Assembly: GCF_004349235.1 (NCBI RefSeq)
Contig: NZ_SMKY01000015.1
Location: 1-63,828 of the forward strand
DNA: 63,828 bases
Reading direction: 5' to 3'
DNA from: Actinomadura darangshiensis
GTDB taxonomy: Bacteria; Actinomycetota; Actinomycetes; Streptosporangiales; Streptosporangiaceae
Both the position numbers and the translations under genes were made by a program. Below the pieces are notes generated by a model that saw only the letters and a list, made by a program, of their open reading frames with translations, did not search any database and was not told the DNA's origin. Below are positions 38,918 to 46,499 of this stretch, piece after piece; position 1 is the stretch's first letter, and each line of letters opens with the position of its first letter.

Positions 38918-39850
38918 ATGAAGGTTGTGCTTCCCGGGGGGACCGGGCAGGTCGGCAGGGTCTTGGAGCGGGCGCTCAGCTCCAAGGGGCATGAGGTCGT
39001 GGTGCTGACCCGGAAGCCGGTGCGCGCGGGCGAGGTCGGGTGGGACGGGCGGAGCCTCGGGGCCTGGGCCGAGGTGATCGACGGCAGCGACGTCGTGGTC
39101 AACCTGGCCGGAAGGAGCGTCAGCTGCCGGTACACGCCCGGGAATCTGCAAGCGATGATGGATTCGCGCGTGCACTCCACGCAGGTCGTGGGCGAGGCCA
39201 TTGCCGGTGCCGCGCGGCCTCCCCGGGTGTGGCTGCAGATGAGCACCGCCACCATCTACGCGCATCGGTTCGACGCTTCCAATGACGAGGCGACCGGCGT
39301 GATCGGCGGGGACGAATCCGGTGTGCCGCGGTACTGGGAGTACAGCGTCAGGATCGCCAGGGAGTGGGAGCGGGCGCAGGAGCGGGCGGAGACGCCGGGG
39401 ACCCGGAAGGTCGCCCTGCGGGCGGCGATGGTGATGAGCCCCGATCGCGGCGGGGTGTTCGATGTGCTGTCGTGGCTTGCGCGGCTCGGGCTCGGGGGGC
39501 CGGTCGCGGGCGGTGCGCAGTATGTGTCGTGGATTCACGACCGCGACTTCGTGCGCGCGGTCGAGTTCCTGGTCGACCGGGACGACATTGCCGGGGCCGT
39601 GAATCTTGCGGCGCCCGAGCCACTGCCGCAGCGCGGGTTCATGCGGGAGTTGCGGGCCGCGTGGGGGATGCCCGTGGGGCTGCCGGCGACCGCGTTGATG
39701 GCGGAGATCGGAGCGCTGGTGATCCGGTCGGATACCGAGCTGCTGCTGAAGAGCCGGCGCGTCGTCCCGGGCCGCCTGCTCGAAGCGGGATTCGACTTCG
39801 AATACGGCCGATGGCCGGAGGCCGCCCGGGATCTTGTGCGACGCGGGTGA
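38918..39850 (+). CDS. TIGR01777-type epimerase/NAD-dependent sugar-epimerase-like protein
   Basis: A 310-aa atypical SDR. The Rossmann motif is GGTGQVGRVLERAL near residue 7, with VVNLAGRSVSCRYT near 66 and STATIYAHRFD near 109. A C-terminal DUF1731-type module (GRLLEAGFDFEYGRWPEAARDL) is typical of the family called TIGR01777. No complete YxxxK site is evident. ATG 38918 is preferred to GTG 38915. Function unknown; homologues are widespread housekeeping proteins. Confidence 0.88.
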   Translation: MKVVLPGGTGQVGRVLERALSSKGHEVVVLTRKPVRAGEVGWDGRSLGAWAEVIDGSDVVVNLAGRSVSCRYTPGNLQAMMDSRVHSTQVVGEAIAGAARPPRVWLQMSTATIYAHRFDASNDEATGVIGGDESGVPRYWEYSVRIAREWERAQERAETPGTRKVALRAAMVMSPDRGGVFDVLSWLARLGLGGPVAGGAQYVSWIHDRDFVRAVEFLVDRDDIAGAVNLAAPEPLPQRGFMRELRAAWGMPVGLPATALMAEIGALVIRSDTELLLKSRRVVPGRLLEAGFDFEYGRWPEAARDLVRRG

Positions 39851-39870
39851 GTCCGGGGCATGGATGAGGC

Positions 39871-40386
39871 GTGGACGCTCGCACGCCGCGCGGCGCCGTG
39901 CTCTGGACGGTCGCGCGCATGACGCTCAGCTCGCTGGGGCTGCTGGGCGTGTACTTCGCGGCCCCGCTGACCAGGTCGTTCACGACGGTCACCTTCGTCG
40001 CGCTGACCGGCGCGCTGGTCGTCCTCGGCGTGCTCGTCGCGTGGCAGGCGCGGGCGATCGTGCGGTCGCCGTCACCGCGGCTCCGCACCGCGGAGGCGCT
40101 CGGGACGTCCATCCCGCTGTTCGTGGTCGTGTTCGCCGCGTCCTACTGCCTGATGGGCAACGCCACGCCGGACGCCTTCACCGAGCCTCTGACGCACATC
40201 GACGCCCTGTACTTCACCATCACGGTCTTCTCGTCGGTCGGCTTCGGTGACATCGCGCCCCGGTCGCAGGCGGCGCGGGCCCTGACGACCGTCCAGATGC
40301 TCGGTGACCTCGTCATCCTGGGGGTGGCGGTGAAGGTCCTCTTCGAGGCGATGCGCCGCGGTGTCGAGCGGCACCAGGACGGCTGA
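39871..40386 (+). CDS. two-TM potassium-channel-like protein
   Basis: A 171-aa membrane protein with four hydrophobic segments. The last two flank a pore loop HIDALYFTITVFSSVGFGDI that carries an SVGFGD selectivity filter (a TVGYGD variant) near residue 123. The layout of two N-terminal helices plus a pore pair is common in small actinobacterial Ion_trans_2 proteins. The start is GTG 39871. It probably conducts K+; no regulatory domain is attached. Confidence 0.88.
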   Translation: MDARTPRGAVLWTVARMTLSSLGLLGVYFAAPLTRSFTTVTFVALTGALVVLGVLVAWQARAIVRSPSPRLRTAEALGTSIPLFVVVFAASYCLMGNATPDAFTEPLTHIDALYFTITVFSSVGFGDIAPRSQAARALTTVQMLGDLVILGVAVKVLFEAMRRGVERHQDG

Positions 40387-40481
40387 GCCCGTGCCGTGAC
40401 CTGGGGTTTCCGGGAGCATGCCACGGGCACGTGAGTCACCGTTGCTATGACGTTTCCTTCGATGACCGGGGGGTTTCGGAG

Positions 40482-42977
40482 ATGACCGCGGGTTGGTACG
40501 GATCCGGAGGAATGGACCCGTTCGAGGAGATGCTCGCCCGCTTCTTCGGCGCGCGGGCGCATCGGCGGCCGACGGAGCGGATCAGTATCGGGCGGCTGAT
40601 GAGCGAGCCGGCGCGGGAGCTGGTGCGGGACGCGGCCACGCGGGCCGCGCAGTGGGGCAGCGGCGACCTGGACACCGACCACCTGCTGTGGGCGGCGACG
40701 CGGCAGCAGGGGACGCGGCAGTGGATGGCGCGGGCCGGGGCGGACCCCGACAAGATCCAGGAAGAGATCGAGGACCATGCGCGGCGGGGCGAGCCGCGGG
40801 AGGCGCTGCCGGAGCTGACGCCGTCGGCGAAGCGGGCGCTGCTCGACTCGCACCAGGTGTCGCGGGCGCTCGGGTCGTCCTATATCGGGCCCGAGCATCT
40901 GCTGTTCGCGCTGGCGCTCGACCGCGGGTCCAGTGCGGGGCGGATCCTCGACCACGAGCATGTGACACCCGATTCGCTGCAGCAGGCGGCGTCGGGGGGA
41001 GGGCAGCCGCCCGGCGGGTCCGGCGGCGGGCAGCCGACCGGCACGCCGACGCTGGACGAGTTCGGCAGCGACCTGACCGCCCTGGCGCAGGAGGGCCGGA
41101 TCGATCCCGTGATCGGACGCGAGGACGTGATCGAGGAGACGGTCGAGGTCCTCTCGCGGCGCACCAAGAACAACCCCGTGCTGATCGGCGATCCGGGGGT
41201 CGGGAAGACCGCGATCGCGGAGGGGCTCGCGCAGCGGATCGTCGACGACGACGTGCCGGAGACGCTGCGCGGCAAGCGGATCGTCCAGCTCGACCTGAGC
41301 GGCGTCGTCGCCGGGACCCGGTACCGGGGCGACTTCGAGGAGCGGCTCAAGAAGCTCGTGGACGAGATCCGCGAGCACGCCGACGAGCTGGTCGTGTTCA
41401 TCGACGAGATCCACACGATCGTGGGTGCGGGCAGCGCGGAGGGCGCGGTGTCCGCGGGGAACATGCTGAAGCCCGCGCTGGCGCGCGGCGAGCTGCACGT
41501 GGTGGGTGCGACCACGATCGACGAGTACCGGCGCAACATCGAGAAGGACGCCGCGCTGGAGCGGCGCTTCCAGCCGATCATGGTGCCGGAGCCGAGCACC
41601 GACGACAGCATCGAGATCCTGCGGGGCCTGCGTGACCGGTATGAGGCGCACCATCAGGTGCGGTTCACCGACGAGGCGCTCGTCGCGGCGGTCGACCTGT
41701 CCAGCCGCTACCTGACCGACCGGTTCCTGCCGGACAAGGCGATCGACCTCATCGACCAGGCCGGCGCGCGGGTGCGGCTGCGGTCGACGCGGGACGGCGG
41801 GCGCCGCGACATGGAGCGGCGCCTCGAACAGCGGCGCAGGGAGAAGGACCAGGCCGTCGCGGACGAGGACTACGAGAAGGCGTCCGAACTGCGGGACGAG
41901 GTCGTCCGGCTGGAGAAGGACATCACCGAGACGCGCGACAACGGCGGGCCGGCCGCGGTCCCGGAGGTCACCACCGAGGACATCGCCGAGGTCGTCTCGC
42001 GGATCTCCGGCGTGCCCGTCACGCAGCTCACCCAGGCCGAGCGGGAACGGCTCGCGAGCCTTGAGGAGCACCTCCACGAGCATGTGATCGGGCAGGAGGA
42101 CGCGGTCGCGGCGGTGGCGCGGGCGGTCCGGCGGTCGCGCGCCGGGATGGGCGACCCGGACCGTCCGATCGGCGGGTTCATGTTCCTCGGCCCGACCGGC
42201 GTCGGCAAGACGGAGCTGGCGAAGGCGCTGGCCGAGGCGCTGTTCGGCAGCCGGGACCGGCTGATCCGGTTCGACATGAGCGAGTTCCAGGAGCGGCACA
42301 CCGTCAGCCGCCTGATGGGCGCACCGCCCGGATACGTCGGATACGAGGAGGCGGGGCAGCTGACCGACGCGGTCCGCCGCCAGCCGTACTCGGTGATCCT
42401 GCTGGACGAGATCGAGAAGGCGCACCAGGACGTGTTCAACGTGCTGCTCCAGCTCCTCGACGACGGCCGGCTCACCGACGCGCAGGGCCGCACGGTCGAC
42501 TTCCGCAACACCGTGGTGATCATGACGAGCAACCTCGGCTCGGAGCTGATCACCGGCACCACCGAGATCGGGTTCGGCACGGCCGGCGGGGACGGCGGCG
42601 CGCTGCGCGACCGGATCATGCGGCGGCTGCGCGAGTCGTTCCGGCCCGAGTTCCTCAACCGGATCGACGAGATCATCGTCTTCCGGCGGCTGGAGGCCGC
42701 GCAGCTCCGCGACATCACCGACCTGCTGCTGGACGAGACGCGCCGCCGCCTCCGCGCGCAGGGCGTGTCCGTCGTCTTCACCCCGGAGGCGGTGGACTGG
42801 CTCGCCGAACGCGGCTACCAGCCCGAGTTCGGCGCCCGCCCGCTGCGCCGCACGATCCAGCGCGAGGTGGACGACCGGCTCTCCGACCTGCTGCTGGCCG
42901 GCGACCTGGGGCACGGCAAGCACGTCGAGGTCGCCGCGGCGGACGGGGGCCTCCAGTTCGACGTCGCCACCGCGTAA
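40482..42977 (+). CDS. clpC: ClpC-type AAA+ unfoldase
   Basis: An 831-aa class I Clp ATPase. The N domain has two Clp-N repeats (around 35-165), and D1 has Walker [11 protein letters not shown] and Walker [10 protein letters not shown]. The mid region contains the short UVR-like helix [19 protein letters not shown] typical of ClpC, and D2 has Walker [10 protein letters not shown], Walker [11 protein letters not shown] and the IGFG loop (TTEIGFG) used to dock ClpP. The N domain is preceded by a ~30-residue segment with [13 protein letters not shown], as in ClpC-like paralogues of actinobacteria. It is probably an accessory ClpC, as the window has no clpP or mcsB. The ATG at 40482 is used; ATG 40512 is also possible. 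Confidence 0.9.
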   Translation: MTAGWYGSGGMDPFEEMLARFFGARAHRRPTERISIGRLMSEPARELVRDAATRAAQWGSGDLDTDHLLWAATRQQGTRQWMARAGADPDKIQEEIEDHARRGEPREALPELTPSAKRALLDSHQVSRALGSSYIGPEHLLFALALDRGSSAGRILDHEHVTPDSLQQAASGGGQPPGGSGGGQPTGTPTLDEFGSDLTALAQEGRIDPVIGREDVIEETVEVLSRRTKNNPVLIGDPGVGKTAIAEGLAQRIVDDDVPETLRGKRIVQLDLSGVVAGTRYRGDFEERLKKLVDEIREHADELVVFIDEIHTIVGAGSAEGAVSAGNMLKPALARGELHVVGATTIDEYRRNIEKDAALERRFQPIMVPEPSTDDSIEILRGLRDRYEAHHQVRFTDEALVAAVDLSSRYLTDRFLPDKAIDLIDQAGARVRLRSTRDGGRRDMERRLEQRRREKDQAVADEDYEKASELRDEVVRLEKDITETRDNGGPAAVPEVTTEDIAEVVSRISGVPVTQLTQAERERLASLEEHLHEHVIGQEDAVAAVARAVRRSRAGMGDPDRPIGGFMFLGPTGVGKTELAKALAEALFGSRDRLIRFDMSEFQERHTVSRLMGAPPGYVGYEEAGQLTDAVRRQPYSVILLDEIEKAHQDVFNVLLQLLDDGRLTDAQGRTVDFRNTVVIMTSNLGSELITGTTEIGFGTAGGDGGALRDRIMRRLRESFRPEFLNRIDEIIVFRRLEAAQLRDITDLLLDETRRRLRAQGVSVVFTPEAVDWLAERGYQPEFGARPLRRTIQREVDDRLSDLLLAGDLGHGKHVEVAAADGGLQFDVATA

Positions 42978-42985
42978 TGGCTACA

Positions 42986-43012
42986 GTCCTCCTATAACCC
43001 TTACAGGAGGAC
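42986..43012 (+). promoter_or_regulatory. Shine-Dalgarno-sequestering hairpin/operator before the CGNR gene
   Basis: GTCCTCCT (42986-42993) and AGGAGGAC (43005-43012) are perfect complements; the second is the ribosome site of the CGNR gene. TATAAC at 42993-42998 could also be a -10, in which case transcripts from it would lack the left arm. Confidence 0.6.
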
Positions 43013-43014
43013 GT

Positions 43015-43563
43015 GTGCTCATCCCCATCGCCGATTACGCGGCGGGCGTCGAGGTCGCGAACGACCTGGTCGGCACGTCGCCGGACGTCCGCGGGTCCGA
43101 GGCGATCCCCGGCGAGCTGGCCGATCTGCTCGCCGCGCACGACTTCCGGGCGCCGGACGCCGCGGACGCCGAGAAGATCCGCTTCCTCCGCGGCGAGGTC
43201 CGCGCCGTCATGGAGTCCGCGACCGAGGACGAGGCGGTCGAGCGCGCGTCGCTGCTGGCCGGGCACGCCGGGCTCGCCCCCGTGCTGCGCCGCGACCCGT
43301 CCGGCCGGTGGCAGTGGTACGTCCCGACGGCCCGGGACGCGTCCCTCGTCGGGGAGCTGGCCGCCGTCATCGGCGTCGCGCTGCTCGGCCTCGTCCGGGC
43401 GCTCGGCCACGGCCGCTTCCGCGCCTGCGCCGCCCCCGGATGCGGCGGCGTGTTCGCCGACGCCAGCCGCGCCGGGCGCCGCCGCTACTGCACGCCCGAG
43501 CTGTGCGGCAACCGGCTCAACGTCGCCAACCACCGGGCGCGCCGCCGGGCGGTGGCCCGATGA
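43015..43563 (+). CDS. CGNR zinc-finger (ABATE-domain) regulator
   Basis: A 182-aa protein: an N-terminal ABATE-type domain (about residues 10-120) and a C-terminal CGNR zinc finger with FRACAAPGCGGVFADASRAG, YCTPELCGNRLNVANHR. Two Cys pairs would bind one Zn. CGNR proteins are presumed transcription factors. GTG follows AGGAGG, which is part of a perfect hairpin. It is co-translated (ATGA) with a phosphatase-like gene. Confidence 0.9.
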   Translation: MLIPIADYAAGVEVANDLVGTSPDVRGSEAIPGELADLLAAHDFRAPDAADAEKIRFLRGEVRAVMESATEDEAVERASLLAGHAGLAPVLRRDPSGRWQWYVPTARDASLVGELAAVIGVALLGLVRALGHGRFRACAAPGCGGVFADASRAGRRRYCTPELCGNRLNVANHRARRRAVAR

Positions 43564-43991
43564 CGCTCACCGGCGCGATCCGCCTCCCCGGCGGGACGTT
43601 GATCCGGGGGCGCGGCCTCCGGAACCCGCTCCCGGACGGGCCCGCCCCCGACTTCGGCCTCTACCTGGGGTCGGGCCGCCTCCGCCGCCGGCACGAACCG
43701 GACATCGGCTGGCCGTCCGCGTGGATCGCCTGGCCCGACTTCCTGCTGCCCCGGGACCGGGACGACGCCGTCCGGCAGATCCGCGCCCTGCACGAGCGCG
43801 CCCGCGAAGGCGGTTCGGTCGAGGTCGCCTGCGGAGGCGGCGTCGGGCGAACCGGGACCGTCATCGCGTGCCTGGCCGTCCTGTCCGGGCTCGACCCGTC
43901 CGAGGCCGTCGCCTGGACGCGCGAGCACCACCACCCGCGCGCGGTCGAGACGCCCTGGCAGCGCCGCTGGGTGACCGGCTTCCCGGCCTGA
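43560..43991 (+). CDS. protein-tyrosine-phosphatase-like protein
   Basis: A 143-aa protein with the Cx5R phosphatase loop VEVACGGGVGRTGTVIACLA (Cys near residue 97, Arg 6 later) and an upstream region WIAWPDFLLPRDRDDAVRQI where the general-acid Asp would be. The size and motif order fit a small dual-specificity or tyrosine phosphatase. Its start overlaps the CGNR gene by ATGA, so the two work together. Substrate unknown. Confidence 0.85.
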   Translation: MTLTGAIRLPGGTLIRGRGLRNPLPDGPAPDFGLYLGSGRLRRRHEPDIGWPSAWIAWPDFLLPRDRDDAVRQIRALHERAREGGSVEVACGGGVGRTGTVIACLAVLSGLDPSEAVAWTREHHHPRAVETPWQRRWVTGFPA

Positions 43992-44023
43992 GCCCCCGGA
44001 GGCCCAGGCCGGGAGGTCTCAGT
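43989..44023. terminator. imperfect hairpin between converging phosphatase and GMC genes
   Basis: CTGAG..CCCGG pairs with CCGGG..CTCAG across 43989-44023, including both stop codons. There is no T tract. Confidence 0.4.
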
Positions 44024-45623
44024 CGCCGAGGATCAGCTTCGCGGCGTGCTCGCCGATCATCATGCTCGGGGCGTTGGTGTTGCCGCCGATGATGCTCGGC
44101 ATGATCGACGCGTCCGCGACGCGGAGCCCTTCGATGCCGCGGACCCGGAGCTCAGGATCGACGACGGCCCGCTCGTCCGTCCCCATCCGGCAGGATCCGA
44201 CCGGGTGGTAGACGGTCGTGGCGCGGTTCGGGAGCTCCTTGGCCAGTGCGGCACGGTCCCCGTACTTCGCCCCAGGCGACAGCTCCGTCTTCACATCCCC
44301 GGCGATGACCTTGTTGGCCATCACCTCGCGGACCAGCTCGATGCCGTCCAGCAGCAGCCGCGCGTCGTCCGGATCGGACAGGTAGCCCGGGTCGATGACC
44401 GGCGCGGCGAGGGGGTCGGCCGACCCCAGCCGGACCGTGCCGCGGCTCTTCGGGTAGATCAGCGTCGGCATGATCGTGAGCGCCGGGCGCTTGTCGACCG
44501 CGTGCCGCACCGGCGCGTCCTGGTTCGGGAACGGGTACGACCAGGGCAGCGCGTGCAGCTGGATGTCCGGGATGTCGCCGGCCTGGCCGCTGCGGACGAA
44601 GCCGACCGCCTCGAACACGCTGCGGGCCACCCACGTCCCGCCCCTCGTCCACTCCTTGGCGACGCCCTTGGCGAAGTAGGGCGCGGTGCCCTTGTGGCGG
44701 GCCGTGTCCATGACGAACGTCATCGGCACGAACATGTGGTCGTGCAGGTTGTCGCCCACCGGCAGGTCGGCGCGCACCTCGATGCCGTGCTCCTTCAGGT
44801 GCCCGGCCGGGCCCACCCCGGACAGCAGCAGCAGGTGCGGCGAACCGAACGCCCCGGCCGCCAGGACCACCTCCTTGGACGCCCGGATCGTCCCCTTCCC
44901 CTTCTTTCCGGCGACCTCGATGCCCGTGGCGCGGCCCTTGTCGATCGCCACGCGCGTCACGGTCACGTCCGTCAGGACCTTCAGGTTCGCCAGGCCGTGG
45001 TCGTCCAGGTAGCCGACGGACGAGCTGTACCGCAGCCCCTTCGCCACGCTCTGCTGGAAGATCCCCACGCCCTCCTGCTCGGCGCCGTTGTAGTCGTCGT
45101 TCCGCTTCACGCCCGCCGTCTCGGCGACCGCCTCGATGAACGCCTCCGACGCCGGCGTGAGGTCCTTCTGCCGCGTCACCTCGATCGGGCCGCCCGCGCC
45201 GCGCAGGTCGGACGCGCCGTCCTCCCAGTTCTCCAGCCGCTTGTAGCTGCCGAGGACGTCGTCGAAGCCCCACCCGGTGCAGCCGTCGGCGGCCCAGTCG
45301 TCGTAGTTCCTGCGGTGCCCCCGGACGAACAGCATCCCGTTGATCGACCCGGAACCGCCGAGCACGCGTCCCCGCGTCTGCGGGATCTTCCGGTCGAGCG
45401 CGCTCTTCTGCGGGCTGCTGTAGAAACCCCAGTCCAGCTTCTTCTTCAGCTGCGGGACATTGTGGAAGACGGCGATCAGCCCAGGCTTGCGCACCAGCGG
45501 ACTCCGGTCCGGCCCGCCCGCCTCCACCAGGACGACGCTCGCCCCGGACTCGGCCAGCCGTTTCGCCAGCACGCACCCGGCGCTCCCGGCCCCCACCACG
45601 ACGTAATCAGCGGTCTGGTCCAT
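44019..45623 (-). CDS. GMC-family FAD oxidoreductase (choline dehydrogenase-like)
   Basis: A 534-aa GMC protein: N-terminal FAD motif YVVVGAGSAGCVLAKRL, second signature GRVLGGSGSINGMLFVRG, and the C-terminal catalytic His in YHPVGSCRMG with Asn in GGNTNAPSMMIGEH. It oxidises an alcohol using FAD. ATG 45623 follows AGAGGA. There is no obvious choline or betaine neighbour, so the substrate is unclear; aliphatic or aromatic alcohols are possible. Confidence 0.92.
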   Translation of the reverse strand: MDQTADYVVVGAGSAGCVLAKRLAESGASVVLVEAGGPDRSPLVRKPGLIAVFHNVPQLKKKLDWGFYSSPQKSALDRKIPQTRGRVLGGSGSINGMLFVRGHRRNYDDWAADGCTGWGFDDVLGSYKRLENWEDGASDLRGAGGPIEVTRQKDLTPASEAFIEAVAETAGVKRNDDYNGAEQEGVGIFQQSVAKGLRYSSSVGYLDDHGLANLKVLTDVTVTRVAIDKGRATGIEVAGKKGKGTIRASKEVVLAAGAFGSPHLLLLSGVGPAGHLKEHGIEVRADLPVGDNLHDHMFVPMTFVMDTARHKGTAPYFAKGVAKEWTRGGTWVARSVFEAVGFVRSGQAGDIPDIQLHALPWSYPFPNQDAPVRHAVDKRPALTIMPTLIYPKSRGTVRLGSADPLAAPVIDPGYLSDPDDARLLLDGIELVREVMANKVIAGDVKTELSPGAKYGDRAALAKELPNRATTVYHPVGSCRMGTDERAVVDPELRVRGIEGLRVADASIMPSIIGGNTNAPSMMIGEHAAKLILGD

Positions 45624-45801
45624 CACGTTCCTCTCAGCGGCCGCCGCGCAGCGAGGCGACCACCCCTGGAGGGCCCGCGCCCGGCCCGGTCGGCGCCGCC
45701 GTCCCGGCCGGAAACGGGCGTCCCCGCCGGTCAGGCGACAGAATGGGTGCGCCGATCGTAGGAGTGCGGTGGACGCCGGTCCAACCCCGTGTCCCGATCA
45801 C

Positions 45802-45813
45802 CGGAACGTTCCG
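45802..45813. repeat. perfect palindrome CGGAACGTTCCG
   Basis: A 12-bp palindrome just past the RibD-type reductase stop codon and about 180 bp upstream of the GMC gene. It could be an operator for GMC; I see nothing else in 45624-45801. Confidence 0.4.
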
Positions 45814-45814
45814 C

Positions 45815-46375
45815 TCACGCCCCCGCGGACTTCGGCCGGTAGGTCAGCAGGACGACGCCCGACTCGAACGTGCGCGCCCCGACGACGTCCAGCATCGAGC
45901 GGGTGCCCTCGTGGAACAGCAGGCCGCCGTCGGCGCCGCCGGCCTTCCCGACGAAGAACGGGTGGACCCACAGCTGCATCTCGTCGAGCAGGCCGTGCGC
46001 CATCAGGGTGTGCGCCAGCCGCCCGAACCCGTACTGGACGATGTCGCCGCCCGGCCCCTCCTTCAGCCGCGCGATCTCCGCCGGGACGTCGCCGCCGATC
46101 ACGGTCGTCCGGTCCCAGTCCGCCTTGTCCATGGTGGTCGAGACGACGTACTTCTCGGCGGCGTTCATCTTGTCGGTGTACGGGTCGCCGGACCGTCCCT
46201 GCCACACCCCGGCGAAGCTGCGGTAGGTGTCGCGGCCCAGCAGGACGCCGTCGCAGCGCTGGAGCAGTTCCAGGACGGCGCCGGAGTCGTCGCCCGTCTC
46301 CAGCGACGGCCAGTCCTGCGGGTCCTTGATGACGCCGTCGACCGAGACGAACGTCGAGTTGATGATGCGTCGCAT
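45815..46375 (-). CDS. dihydrofolate-reductase/RibD C-terminal family protein
   Basis: A 186-aa RibD_C/DHFR-fold reductase: STFVSVDGVIKDP at the start, GVLLGRDTYRSFAGVW near residue 48, an NADPH-binding GGDIVQYGFGRLAHTLM and LLDEMQLWVHPFFVGKAG. Members reduce small substrates with NADPH. The start ATG is fixed by the family N terminus MRRIINSTFVSVDG. Divergent from the LuxR-type regulator at 46500. Confidence 0.88.
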   Translation of the reverse strand: MRRIINSTFVSVDGVIKDPQDWPSLETGDDSGAVLELLQRCDGVLLGRDTYRSFAGVWQGRSGDPYTDKMNAAEKYVVSTTMDKADWDRTTVIGGDVPAEIARLKEGPGGDIVQYGFGRLAHTLMAHGLLDEMQLWVHPFFVGKAGGADGGLLFHEGTRSMLDVVGARTFESGVVLLTYRPKSAGA

Positions 46376-46499
46376 GGTCTTCTCCGATCTGGAAGGTGTT
46401 TCCCCTGTGCACGCAAGCCTGCTCCGCGGAGACCGTGCGAATCTTCCGTGCCGCCACGGAGACACCACGGAAACCTCTGGGCCCGGGCACACTGGGCGG

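Noticed and set aside
40143..42923. 926-codon open frame opposite clpC
   Set aside because: Antisense shadow; no motif, while clpC is complete with both AAA domains.
46444..46472. TTCCGTG...CACGGAA inverted repeat upstream of the LuxR regulator
   Set aside because: Seven-base arms 15 bp apart are expected by chance in this composition.
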